NCBI GenBank assembly: GCA_900769075.1 | Contig: CAAGFE010000073.1 | Span: 1-37,643, forward strand | Direction: 5' to 3' | From: Clostridia bacterium | Lineage (GTDB): Bacteria; Bacillota; Clostridia; Christensenellales; Aristaeellaceae | DNA: 37,643 bases | Position numbers and translations under genes: made by a program | Part shown: one piece after another, positions 1-7,564 of the stretch | How positions within the stretch are numbered: position 1 is the first letter of the stretch | Layout of the letters: each line of letters opens with the position of its first letter | The notes under the pieces: model-generated | Seen by the model: the letters and a program-made list of their open reading frames with translations, nothing else | Databases searched by the model: none | What the model was told of the DNA's origin: nothing

Positions 1-23
1 GCCCCGCGATACGAATGAAGTCA

Positions 24-65
24 GAGGGCCTGCGGGCCCTCCGACACCTCCCTGTGAGGTTTTTT
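24..65 (+). terminator. Tandem hairpins with T-run at left edge
   Basis: Two adjacent stems are visible. The first pairs GAGGGCC (24-30) with GGCCCTC (35-41). The second pairs ACCTC (46-50) with GAGGT (56-60) and is followed directly by five more T. The second stem plus T-run looks like a rho-independent terminator for a plus-strand gene lying left of the window. The second stem is short, so the call is moderate. It could instead be the end of a leader or attenuator whose start is out of view. Confidence 0.45.
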
Positions 66-75
66 GACAGTCTGA

Positions 76-97
76 GGCGCATCCGAAAGGATGCGCC
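76..97 (-). terminator. Perfect 9-bp hairpin behind the VanW gene
   Basis: GGCGCATCC (76-84) and GGATGCGCC (89-97) form a perfect stem closed by a GAAA/TTTC tetraloop. It starts 12 nt past the stop codon of the minus-strand VanW gene and probably ends that transcript. Neither side has a good U-tract directly behind the stem, so termination strength is uncertain. Confidence 0.4.
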
Positions 98-108
98 GTT
101 TCGTGTGC

Positions 109-1086
109 TCAGTTGATGTCGCCGTGACGAAAGATCACCGTCAGCACGCCGCTGTGCGCCACGGCCTCAAACGACAGAGGAAAATCTTCCTCATTATAGA
201 AGGAAAAATCCCGCAGGGAGGAAACCGCAGCATCCAGCGTGCGCGGCACATAGGCCACGCCCCAGTAGGAATGGACGTACCACTCGTCCAGCGTGACATC
301 AATGCCCTGAACGGCGTTGAACATGGTCGTGCTGACCTGGCACACGCCGCCGCCGTAGCCATACCCGCTGTCAGAGATGTTCTTCGCCAGCTTGTAGCCG
401 TTTTCTTCGGTGTAGGGTCCGCAGAGCCGGTTGAAGCTGAACTTCTCCCCGGGCTGTATCACCACGTTCCGGAGGCGCTCCACCGCCAGCGCTATATTGT
501 AAGCGCGGTTCTCGGGATACTTGCCGCCCAAATCCTCATTGTAGAAGGTGGTGAAGCCATAGAGCGCGTCGCCCGGCTTGGACTCCGCCGGGGTGACGAA
601 AGGTTCAAAGGTGTAGCGGCTCACCGCCAGCTGGGCGTGGTCGTGCATCATGGGGACAAGCCCGGTCTTGCGCACGCAGACCTGATCCCCGATCTGCAGC
701 TCGTTGCCGGAATACCCCTCCACCATCAGGAAGGCTGGCTGGGTCATGGTGGCGATGCCCTCCACCACGGTGGAACCGGGGAGCGGCTCCTCCGCCAGAC
801 GATAAAACTGGTACAGGCGATCATAGGGAATGTAGCCGATATCGCCCGCGTAGCCGCAGATGCACCAGTCGCCCTCCACGGCGTATACATCCAGCAGCGC
901 ATCCTCCGCCACCTTGCCGAGCCATTTCCGGCTGTTGATGTCCTTCACCGTGCGGATGCGGGTTTCCATGCGGACTTTTGCCTGCCACAGGGGCTCATCC
1001 GGCAATTCCTCTCCGTTTGGGCCGGTGATGGCCAGCGCGCAAAGGGGCAGCATCAGCAAAAGCAGCAGACAGCACAGCCGTTTCAT
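109..1086 (-). CDS. Secreted VanW-family protein
   Basis: This 325-residue protein begins with a Sec signal peptide (about residues 1-19, leucine-rich, ending ALA). An SH3-like stretch follows at about 40-95 (GYAGDIGYIPYDRLY). The VanW domain occupies the second half, with the family hallmarks PENRAYNIALAVERL, PGEKFSFNR and GYGGGVCQVSTTMFNAV. VanW domains are named for an accessory gene in some vancomycin-resistance clusters. Their biochemical role is unknown, and most copies in Clostridia have nothing to do with resistance. Nothing here suggests a resistance cluster: there are no vanHAX-like genes nearby. The start has a good ribosome site (GGAGGAATGAAGGC before ATG). It lies downstream of the GH3 gene on the same strand but behind that gene's terminator, so it is probably a separate unit. 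An envelope role is inferred from the signal peptide and SH3-like region. Confidence 0.85.
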   Translation of the reverse strand: MKRLCCLLLLLMLPLCALAITGPNGEELPDEPLWQAKVRMETRIRTVKDINSRKWLGKVAEDALLDVYAVEGDWCICGYAGDIGYIPYDRLYQFYRLAEEPLPGSTVVEGIATMTQPAFLMVEGYSGNELQIGDQVCVRKTGLVPMMHDHAQLAVSRYTFEPFVTPAESKPGDALYGFTTFYNEDLGGKYPENRAYNIALAVERLRNVVIQPGEKFSFNRLCGPYTEENGYKLAKNISDSGYGYGGGVCQVSTTMFNAVQGIDVTLDEWYVHSYWGVAYVPRTLDAAVSSLRDFSFYNEEDFPLSFEAVAHSGVLTVIFRHGDIN

Positions 1087-1157
1087 GCCTTCATTCCTCC
1101 GGGATCGTGGATTTATTCATACAACGGATGCAGGCAGGCTTTTCCTGCATGCGACTG

Positions 1158-1185
1158 AAAAAAGGAGGACACGCACGCATCCTCC
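1158..1185 (-). terminator. Terminator of the GH3 gene
   Basis: Read on the minus strand, GGAGGA and TCCTCC (1180-1185 and 1164-1169) form a stem followed by six T. It starts about 16 nt after the GH3 stop codon, a classic intrinsic terminator. Confidence 0.8.
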
Positions 1186-1200
1186 CCGGAAATGGATTGT

Positions 1201-3291
1201 TTATTCAAACGTGACGGTGGTCTTGAGGGGCGCCTGGCCCATCAGCTTCACGGACACCGCATCGGGCTGGCTCAGACCGCAGTACACATCGTAGACCTTG
1301 CCGTCGGCGATGCGTTCGCCCTCGTCATTGACCACCGTGAAGGCATGCTTGTCCAGCCTGACGGCAATCTGCGCTTTCTCGCCTGCAGCCAGGGCCACGC
1401 GGGCAAAACCGGCCAGGTGGGTGTTGGCCACCTCGTACTTGCTCTGGGTATCGCGGACGTACACCTGGACAACGGTTTCGCCGTCCATCCTGCCCGTGTT
1501 TGCCACCGTCGCGGTCACCCAGCCGTTCTCCGCGTCCACCGCGCAGTCCTCGACCTCAAAGGAGGTGTAGCTCAGGCCGAAGCCGAAGGGATACAGCGCC
1601 TCGCCGGTGAAATAGCGGTAGGTGCGCTCCTTCATGCTGTAATCGGTAAATTCGGGCAGTTCTTCCACGCCATGGTAGAAGGTCACAGGCAGCTTGCCGG
1701 AGGGGCTGACCTTGCCGAAGAGGATTTCCGCCAGCGCGGAGCCGCCGGCCTGACCCGGATACCAGGCCAGAATCTGGGCATCGCCCTGGGGCACGTTCAC
1801 AGCGGAGCCAACCGACACCACGGTCACCAGCGGCTTGCCGGCGGCGGCAAGGGTGTCCAGCATCCTCTGCTGGGATTCGGGCAGGGTCAAGGTCAGCTTA
1901 TCGCCGGAAGCAAAGGCGTTGCCGGTATCCCCCTCTTCGCCCTCCAGGGTGGCGTCAAGGCCCACGCAGGCGATGACCACATCGGCGTTCTCGGCAATCA
2001 GCCTGCACTCGGCGGCGCGGTCGTCAGCCATGCCCAGGTTCTGCATGCGATCCTGGAACAGATGCGCGCCCTCGGAGTACAGCACGCGGATGCCATGGGC
2101 CTTCGCATAGGCGCGGATGCCCTCCAGGAAGGTGACATAGCGGCTGGAGGTGCCGTTATAATTGCCCTCCAGGGCGGGAATGGAATTAGCATTGGGGCCG
2201 ACGACGGCGACGGTCCTGACCTTGGCGGGATCCAGGGGCAGCACGCCGTTGTTCTTCAGCAGCACCATGGATTTTTCCGCCGCGGCGAGGGCCAGGGCGT
2301 CATGCTCGTCGGTGTCGTTGTCGGTGAAGGGGATCGCGTCATACTCGCAGTCATCGCTGAGCATACCCAGCAGGATGCGGCTGGTGTACATGCGCTCGCA
2401 GCTGCGGGTGATGTCCTCCTCCGTCACCAGGCCCTCCTGATAGGCCTGCATCATGTGCAGATAGGTATTGCCGCAGTTCACGTCGCAGCCCATCTTGAGG
2501 GCCAGGGCGGCGGATTCCGGCGCGGTGCTGGTGACCATATGTCGGGTATGGAAATCACGGATGGCCCAGCAGTCGGAGGTCACATGGCCCTCAAAGCCCC
2601 ACTTGCGGCGCAGGATATCCACCAGCAGCGTCTGGGAGCCGCAGGCTGCTTCACCGTTGACGCGGTTGTACGCGCCCATGACGCTCTCCACCTTGGCTTC
2701 CTTCACCGCCGCTTCAAAGGCGGGCAGGTAGGTTTCCCACATATCCTTGGGACTAGCGACCGCGTCAAACTCATGGCGGATGGCTTCCGGGCCGGAATGC
2801 ACCGCGAAATGCTTGGCGCAGGCGGCGACCTTCAGGTACTTGCCATCCCCCTGGAGCCCCTTGATGAACCGGACGCCCAATCGGCTGGTCAGGTAGGGAT
2901 CCTCCCCGTAGGTTTCGTGGCCGCGCCCCCAGCGGGGATCACGGAAAATGTTGATGTTGGGGCTCCACATGGACAGTCCCTTATAGATGTCCCGATCCCC
3001 ATGGGCGGCCTGGCCGTTGTACTTGGCCCTTGCCTCCTGGCTGATGACCTTGGCGACCTCCTCGTGGAAATCCTCATCAAAAATGGCCGCCAGACCGATC
3101 GCCTGGGGAAACACGGTCGCCGTACCGGCCCGGGCAACGCCATGGAGGGCTTCATTCCACCAATTGTAGGCAGGAATGCCCAGGCGCGGGATGGCGGGAG
3201 AATCAAAACGCAGCTGGGAAGCCTTCTCCTCCAGCGTCATCTGAGAAACGAGATCATGCGCCATCCGGCGGGCTTCGTCGCGGTTCATCAT
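1201..3291 (-). CDS. Glycoside hydrolase family 3 (beta-glucosidase/xylosidase-like)
   Basis: About 696 residues, with no signal peptide, so probably cytoplasmic. The N-terminal TIM barrel carries the motif NWWNEALHGVAR (about 43-54), typical of the beta-xylosidase-like branch of GH3, and AKHF near 159-162. The catalytic nucleophile lies in VTSDCWAIRD (Asp about 240). The barrel is followed by the alpha/beta sandwich domain (AAEKSMVLLKNNGVLPL onward) and a C-terminal fibronectin III-like domain from about residue 590. These enzymes release sugars from the non-reducing end of beta-linked oligosaccharides; xylose versus glucose preference cannot be settled by reading. The frame stays open upstream to a TTG at 3312, but AAGGAG (3303-3308) lies 11 nt before the ATG at 3291, which is preferred. 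No sugar transporter or dedicated regulator adjoins it, so it is an isolated glycosidase that may feed the sugar kinase and HPr system to its right. Confidence 0.93.
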   Translation of the reverse strand: MMNRDEARRMAHDLVSQMTLEEKASQLRFDSPAIPRLGIPAYNWWNEALHGVARAGTATVFPQAIGLAAIFDEDFHEEVAKVISQEARAKYNGQAAHGDRDIYKGLSMWSPNINIFRDPRWGRGHETYGEDPYLTSRLGVRFIKGLQGDGKYLKVAACAKHFAVHSGPEAIRHEFDAVASPKDMWETYLPAFEAAVKEAKVESVMGAYNRVNGEAACGSQTLLVDILRRKWGFEGHVTSDCWAIRDFHTRHMVTSTAPESAALALKMGCDVNCGNTYLHMMQAYQEGLVTEEDITRSCERMYTSRILLGMLSDDCEYDAIPFTDNDTDEHDALALAAAEKSMVLLKNNGVLPLDPAKVRTVAVVGPNANSIPALEGNYNGTSSRYVTFLEGIRAYAKAHGIRVLYSEGAHLFQDRMQNLGMADDRAAECRLIAENADVVIACVGLDATLEGEEGDTGNAFASGDKLTLTLPESQQRMLDTLAAAGKPLVTVVSVGSAVNVPQGDAQILAWYPGQAGGSALAEILFGKVSPSGKLPVTFYHGVEELPEFTDYSMKERTYRYFTGEALYPFGFGLSYTSFEVEDCAVDAENGWVTATVANTGRMDGETVVQVYVRDTQSKYEVANTHLAGFARVALAAGEKAQIAVRLDKHAFTVVNDEGERIADGKVYDVYCGLSQPDAVSVKLMGQAPLKTTVTFE

Positions 3292-3411
3292 ATCACTGGC
3301 TTCTCCTTCCAAAACAGAGAATAATGTTTACTTTATTTCCTTTTCGCGTGACAAAATCCTGCCGGTTTTCTTACAATTATTTGTCTGTTTATCCTCATTC
3401 TTTGACTTGTA

Positions 3412-3440
3412 TTGCATGTCCTCGATTTTTCTGCTATAAT
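3412..3440 (+). promoter_or_regulatory. Promoter of the HAD-hprK unit
   Basis: TTGCAT (3412-3417), a 17-nt spacer and a perfect TATAAT (3435-3440), with TG one base before the -10 (TGCTATAAT). It lies 33 nt before the HAD start codon in an AT-rich 180-bp gap between divergent genes. The rest of the gap (3292-3411) must hold the GH3 promoter on the other strand, but I see no convincing -10 there. Confidence 0.8.
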
Positions 3441-3473
3441 GAAATGAATTATTCCCGGATTGGAGAGAAACGC

Positions 3474-4265
3474 ATGCCGATTCGTGCCATCGCCTTTGAC
3501 CTGGACGACACCCTGCTCCGCTCGGATTTGTCGGTTTCGGACTACACCGTGGAGGTGCTTCACCGCTCCGCCAGCCAGGGCATGATGATCTTCCCCGCCT
3601 CCGGGCGCACGCGGGACAGCATGTTCCCCACGGTGGAGCGCATCGGCTGCGCAACAGCCTTTGTCAGCTGCAACGGTGCGGATGTGTGGACGACGGATCG
3701 TCAGCTGCTGATGCAGGAGCTGCTCCCGGTGGAGCTGGCGCACAAGGTGGCGCGCTTTGCCCAGGAGCGCGGCGTTTACTGCCAGACCTACGCGCCGGAT
3801 CGCTTCTTTTACAGCATGAAGAACGATTATGCGGCCTCCTACGCTCGATCCTCCTCGCTGGAGGGTGAATATGTGGGCGACTTGACAGCCTTCATCCGCA
3901 AGCCGGTGACCAAGCTGCTCATGATGGACGAGCCGGAACGCATCGCCCAGCTGCTGAAGGAAGCGCAATCCCTCTTTGCAGGACAGGCCACGCTGACCTG
4001 CTCCAAGCCCTACTTTCTGGAATGCAATCCGCTCAAGGCCACCAAGGGCAATGCGCTGCGCTGGTGCGGGGAGCATTTCGGCTTCGGGATGGACGAGCTG
4101 GTCGCCTTCGGGGACAGTCTGAACGATGTGTCCATGCTCAGCGCTGCGGGCACCGGCATCGCCATGGGAAATGCCCGCGAGGATGTGAAGGCCATGGGAT
4201 TCCCGGTTTGCGGCACCAATGACGAGGACGGGATCGCCCGGTATGTGGATGCGCTGATTCGATAA
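3474..4265 (+). CDS. HAD-superfamily (Cof-type) sugar phosphatase
   Basis: A 263-residue haloacid-dehalogenase phosphatase of the Cof/YidA (IIB cap) type. HAD motif I is FDLDDTLL (about residues 8-15, nucleophile Asp). Motif IV is GDSLNDVSML near 211-220, and a conserved lysine lies in the CNPLKATKG segment. Members hydrolyse sugar phosphates and related small phosphomonoesters; the substrate is not readable. The frame is open further upstream to 3324, but a ribosome site (TTGGAGAG at 3460-3467) and the promoter at 3412-3440 fix the ATG at 3474. It ends 19 nt before hprK and is probably cotranscribed with it, placing it in a carbohydrate-related operon. Confidence 0.88.
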   Translation: MPIRAIAFDLDDTLLRSDLSVSDYTVEVLHRSASQGMMIFPASGRTRDSMFPTVERIGCATAFVSCNGADVWTTDRQLLMQELLPVELAHKVARFAQERGVYCQTYAPDRFFYSMKNDYAASYARSSSLEGEYVGDLTAFIRKPVTKLLMMDEPERIAQLLKEAQSLFAGQATLTCSKPYFLECNPLKATKGNALRWCGEHFGFGMDELVAFGDSLNDVSMLSAAGTGIAMGNAREDVKAMGFPVCGTNDEDGIARYVDALIR

Positions 4266-4284
4266 ACAAATTTGGGAGGACTCT

Positions 4285-5220
4285 ATGATCCAGGCAGCCG
4301 ATTTTCAACGTGCCCTGCAGCTGACGCTGCTTTCTCCCTCCACCAAGAAGGAATGGGACATCCGCTCCGCAGACCTGAACCGCCCCGGCATGCAGTTCTG
4401 CGGGTTTTATGAGTACTTCGCCTTCGAGCGCCCCCAGGTCATCGGCAAGGTGGAGATGACCTACCTGGAGGAACAGACGCCTGCCAAGCGCCGGGCCATG
4501 CTGGAGGAGTATTTCTCCTTCGACATCCCCTGCGTGATTATCTGCCGGGGCATGCGCGCCCCCGAGGAGCTGCTGATGGTGGCTGCCGCCCATGACGTGG
4601 CCGTTTATCAGACGGACATGCTGACGACCAAGTTCACCTTCAACGCCATCACCTACCTCAACCACTGCCTGGCCCCCCGCGTGACCCGCCACGGGGTGCT
4701 GGTGTCGGTGGACGGCATCGGCGTGCTGCTGACGGGCGAAAGCGGCGTGGGCAAATCCGAGGCGGCGCTGGAGCTTGTCCGCCGCGGTCATCAGCTGGTC
4801 GCGGACGACGTGGTGGATATCTGCAAGGTGAGCGAAAACCGCCTGGTGGGCGAATGCCCTGAAATGGTGCGCCACTTCATGGAAATCCGCGGCATCGGCA
4901 TCATCGACATCCGCACGATGTACGGCGTGTCCGCCGTGGCCCAGAGCCGATCCATCGACCTGGTGATGAACATGGAACCCTGGGTGAACGGCAAAATGTA
5001 CGACCGGCTCGGACTGCACGAGGAATACACCACCATCCTGGGCGTCAAGGTGCCCAGCCAGACCCTGCCCGTCCGTCCGGGCCGGAACATCGCCATCATC
5101 ATTGAGGTGGCAGCCCGCAACCTGAGCCTGAAGCGGATGGGCTTCTCCGCCGCAAAGGAGCTGGACAAGCGCATGCAGGAGATGATCCGCAAGCGCACCG
5201 GTGAACAGGACGAGGAGTAA
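4285..5220 (+). CDS. hprK: HPr kinase/phosphorylase
   Basis: At 311 residues this is the usual length for HprK. The enzyme phosphorylates and dephosphorylates Ser46 of HPr, the sensor step of carbon catabolite control in Firmicutes. Visible features are the N-terminal domain (1-130), the catalytic histidine context RHGVLVSV (about 135-142), the Walker A loop GESGVGKS (151-158) and the HprK signature EIRGIGIIDI (200-209). GGGAGGA sits 4-5 nt before the ATG. It follows the HAD phosphatase at 19 nt. The HPr gene itself is not in this window, and neither is lgt, its frequent partner in Bacillus. A sugar kinase gene follows after 113 nt with no terminator between, which fits a carbon-metabolism unit. 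Confidence 0.96.
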   Translation: MIQAADFQRALQLTLLSPSTKKEWDIRSADLNRPGMQFCGFYEYFAFERPQVIGKVEMTYLEEQTPAKRRAMLEEYFSFDIPCVIICRGMRAPEELLMVAAAHDVAVYQTDMLTTKFTFNAITYLNHCLAPRVTRHGVLVSVDGIGVLLTGESGVGKSEAALELVRRGHQLVADDVVDICKVSENRLVGECPEMVRHFMEIRGIGIIDIRTMYGVSAVAQSRSIDLVMNMEPWVNGKMYDRLGLHEEYTTILGVKVPSQTLPVRPGRNIAIIIEVAARNLSLKRMGFSAAKELDKRMQEMIRKRTGEQDEE

Positions 5221-5292
5221 GGACGCAATCAGCCGCTTTTTCCGCGAAATCGGGCAGCACAGGCAGGAAAAGCCACACCTGCCGCGAATATT

Positions 5293-5307
5293 GAAAACAA
5301 TGTTTTC
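5293..5307. promoter_or_regulatory. 15-bp inverted repeat before the sugar kinase gene
   Basis: GAAAAC, a 3-nt spacer and GTTTTC form a perfect inverted repeat 26 nt upstream of the ROK kinase start, in an otherwise unremarkable 113-nt gap. The symmetry suggests an operator for a dimeric regulator. It resembles a catabolite-responsive element in base content but has the wrong spacing (odd 15-bp symmetry and no central CG). Confidence 0.35.
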
Positions 5308-5333
5308 TCATACGCTTGAAGGAGGTACCTGGT

Positions 5334-6278
5334 ATGGTTTATATCGGTTTTGATGTGGGCGGCACCGGCGTTCAGGTTGGCGTCGTGAACGAAAAAGGCG
5401 AGATCCTGTGCAAGGGCAACATGGTGACCCGCACGGATATCCCCGTGGCGGATCAGATCAAGGCGATGGCGGATTGCGCGCTGGAAACCCTGGGCCGTTC
5501 CGGCTACGGGCTGAATGATGTGAAAAGCCTGGGTGCCGGTCTGCCCGGTGTGGTGGATCCCCGCACGGGATTCATCGCCTTCTGCCCCAACCTGGGCTGG
5601 AAGAACGTGGATTTTGCCGGCGAAATGCGCAAGCACATCGACAAGCCCGTCCTGATGGACAATGACGCAACCGTTGCCGGTTTGGCTGAAAACGTGGCCG
5701 GCGTGAGCGCCGGAGCGCATTCCAGCGTGTTCCTGACCCTGGGCACCGGCGTCGGCGGCGCCATCATCCTGGGCGGCAAGGTTTGGAGCGGCGCCCACGG
5801 CGTCGGCAGCGAAATCGGCCACATCATCGTCAGCATGGACGGCGAGGCCTGCAACTGCGGCAACCGCGGCTGTCTGGAACGCTACTGCTCCGCCACGGCG
5901 ATCATTCTGGCCGCCCGTGCGGCGGTGAATCAGTATCAGGACAGCGCCATCCTCGCCAAAGCTCAGGGCGATCCGATGAAGATTGACGCCAAGATGGTCT
6001 TTGACGCGGCCAAGGAGGGCGATCAGCTGGGCCTGAAGCTCTTCGGCGATTATGTCAAGGCCCTGTCCCACGGCATCGTCAGCATCATCCATTTCCTGGA
6101 TCCTGAGGTGATCGCGCTGGGCGGCGGCGTTTCCCGCGCGGGTGATTTCCTGCTGAACGCGCTGCGTGAGGAAGTGTCCCACCTGGTCATGTACAAATCC
6201 CTCCCCTACGCCCGCATCGAGCTGGCGAAGCTTGGCCCGGACGCCGGCATCATCGGCGCCGCCATGCTGGGCCTGTAA
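5334..6278 (+). CDS. ROK-family sugar kinase (glucokinase-like)
   Basis: A 314-residue ROK-family kinase. The N-terminal phosphate loop is GFDVGGTGVQVGVV (about 5-18). The catalytic Asp lies in DNDATVAG (109-116). The ROK zinc site is His163 plus the CNCGNRGC cluster (173-180). Members phosphorylate glucose or related hexoses using ATP; glucose is the most likely substrate but mannose, fructose or N-acetyl sugars are possible. It has no N-terminal helix-turn-helix, so it is an enzyme rather than a ROK repressor. The frame stays open to a TTG at 5316, but AAGGAGGT (5319-5326) lies 7-8 nt before the ATG at 5334, which is chosen. It follows hprK and ends at a strong terminator. Confidence 0.9.
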   Translation: MVYIGFDVGGTGVQVGVVNEKGEILCKGNMVTRTDIPVADQIKAMADCALETLGRSGYGLNDVKSLGAGLPGVVDPRTGFIAFCPNLGWKNVDFAGEMRKHIDKPVLMDNDATVAGLAENVAGVSAGAHSSVFLTLGTGVGGAIILGGKVWSGAHGVGSEIGHIIVSMDGEACNCGNRGCLERYCSATAIILAARAAVNQYQDSAILAKAQGDPMKIDAKMVFDAAKEGDQLGLKLFGDYVKALSHGIVSIIHFLDPEVIALGGGVSRAGDFLLNALREEVSHLVMYKSLPYARIELAKLGPDAGIIGAAMLGL

Positions 6279-6291
6279 GCGGCGATCTCTT

Positions 6292-6324
6292 CCCCGGAGT
6301 CGAACCTGCACTCCGGGGTTTTTT
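6292..6324 (+). terminator. Terminator after the sugar kinase
   Basis: CCCCGGAGT (6292-6300) pairs perfectly with ACTCCGGGG (6310-6318) around a 9-nt loop, followed by six T. It is a strong intrinsic terminator closing the HAD-hprK-ROK unit. Confidence 0.92.
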
Positions 6325-6367
6325 GTGCGCAAAACGCAGGAAAAACAAGGATTTCCGCCCTTTCGTG

Positions 6368-6382
6368 TGGTATATGTATAAG
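6368..6382 (+). promoter_or_regulatory. Probable promoter of the dgt-dnaG-rpoD block
   Basis: TGGTATAT (6368-6375) fits the extended -10 style seen elsewhere in this window, and TATAAG (6377-6382) overlaps it as an alternative -10. I see no good -35. It lies between the upstream terminator and the dGTPase gene, where a promoter is needed. Confidence 0.4.
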
Positions 6383-6413
6383 CATGTATCCGCATGATAA
6401 GGAGGCAGAGGCG

Positions 6414-7418
6414 ATGACCATCCGCGAGCAGTTTGAGCAGGAGGAGCTGACCCGGCTTTCACCCCGGGCAGCGAAGTCCGTTCAATCAAAGGGACGGGAA
6501 CGCGATGCCGATCCCTGTCCCATGCGCACCGATTTTCAGCGGGACAGGGATCGCATCATTCACTGCAAGGCGTTCCGGCGGCTCAAGTACAAAACGCAGG
6601 TGTTTCTTGCCCCGGAGGGCGATCATTACCGCACCCGTCTGACCCACACGCTGGAGGTCAGCCAGATCGCCCGCACCATCGCCCGATGTCTGCGGCTGAA
6701 TGAGGATTTGACAGAGGCCATCGCCCTGGGCCATGATCTGGGGCACACGCCCTTTGGTCACATCGGCGAGCGTTCGCTGGATGAAACGATGCCGGAGGGC
6801 TTCCGCCACAACGAGCAATCCCGCCGCGTGGTGGAGGTGCTGGAAAACGACGGCGCAGGCCTGAACCTCACCTGGGAGGTGCGGGACGGCATCGCCTGCC
6901 ATTCCGGCAGTCAGTTTCCTGCCACCCTGGAGGGCGAATGCGTCCGCCGGGCTGACCGGATCGCCTACCTCAACCACGACCTGGACGATGCGATTCGCGG
7001 AGGCGTTCTGCGGGATTTTGAGCTGCCGGTGGACTGTCTGAAGGTGCTGGGCCATTCCCACGGGGAGAGGATCAACAGCATGATTGCCGACGTGGTCGCC
7101 AACAGCCAGGACACGGAGCATCTGGAGATGTCCCCCATCATGCAGAGCGCCATGGACGGCCTGCGGGAGTTCATGTTCGACAGGGTCTACCGGGATGAAT
7201 GGCGCGCGGAAGAGGAAACCCGCTGCGACTATGTGATGAAGGCGCTGTTCCGCTATTACTGCGATCACCCGGGCGAAATGCCCGATGAGTTCGTCCTGAT
7301 CGGCTACCGGGAAGGCACGGCCCGCGCGGTCTGCGATTTTCTCTCCTGCATGACGGACCGTTACGCCACGCGCCAGTTCCAGAAGCTCTTCGTTCCCTCC
7401 GGCTTCGCCCAATACTGA
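6414..7418 (+). CDS. dgt: dGTPase-like HD-domain triphosphohydrolase
   Basis: A 334-residue HD-superfamily protein of the deoxyguanosinetriphosphate triphosphohydrolase family, which cleaves dNTPs to deoxynucleoside and triphosphate. Motifs are FRRLKYKTQVF (about 54-64), RTRLTHTLEV with metal-ligand His78, and GHDLGHTPFGHIGE with the HD pair His107-Asp108. The length fits the shorter Gram-positive type rather than the ~500-residue E. coli Dgt. The frame continues upstream to 6384, but GGAGG (6401-6405) lies 8 nt before the ATG at 6414. It precedes dnaG and rpoD, an order I recall from other Clostridia, and so links dNTP pool control with replication initiation. Which dNTP it prefers cannot be read. 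Confidence 0.9.
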   Translation: MTIREQFEQEELTRLSPRAAKSVQSKGRERDADPCPMRTDFQRDRDRIIHCKAFRRLKYKTQVFLAPEGDHYRTRLTHTLEVSQIARTIARCLRLNEDLTEAIALGHDLGHTPFGHIGERSLDETMPEGFRHNEQSRRVVEVLENDGAGLNLTWEVRDGIACHSGSQFPATLEGECVRRADRIAYLNHDLDDAIRGGVLRDFELPVDCLKVLGHSHGERINSMIADVVANSQDTEHLEMSPIMQSAMDGLREFMFDRVYRDEWRAEEETRCDYVMKALFRYYCDHPGEMPDEFVLIGYREGTARAVCDFLSCMTDRYATRQFQKLFVPSGFAQY

Positions 7419-7524
7419 TGCCCCCAGCTTTCTCAACATTCTCCAAAATCCACTTGCAAAATCAAGCAGGAAAATCCGCGAACATGGCGAATATGGTTTC
7501 GTGACGGAATCAACAGAGCGGTTT

Positions 7525-7558
7525 TCACCGCCCATGGACATTGATGATAGGGCGGTGA
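7525..7558 (+). promoter_or_regulatory. Hairpin masking the dnaG ribosome-binding site
   Basis: TCACCGCCC (7525-7533) is perfectly complementary to GGGCGGTGA (7550-7558), with a 16-nt loop. The 3' arm is the only Shine-Dalgarno-like sequence in front of dnaG. The folded RNA would hide it, which suggests translational dampening. There is no T-run, so it is not a standard terminator. Confidence 0.55.
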
Positions 7559-7564
7559 TTGACT

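Noticed and set aside
109..1086. Vancomycin-resistance gene vanW
   Set aside because: Only the VanW domain is shared. No vanS/R, vanH, ligase or vanX-like genes are nearby, and VanW-domain proteins are common in susceptible Clostridia.
1192..3324. Long open frame on the plus strand opposite the GH3 gene (about 710 codons)
   Set aside because: It is the antisense shadow of a real GC-rich gene. The GH3 strand has full domain homology and a ribosome site; the opposite frame shows no domain and an abnormal Gly/His/Ala-rich composition.
5293..5307. Catabolite-responsive element (cre) for CcpA
   Set aside because: The repeat has 3-nt central spacing and lacks the central CG of cre sites, so it is listed only as an unassigned operator.
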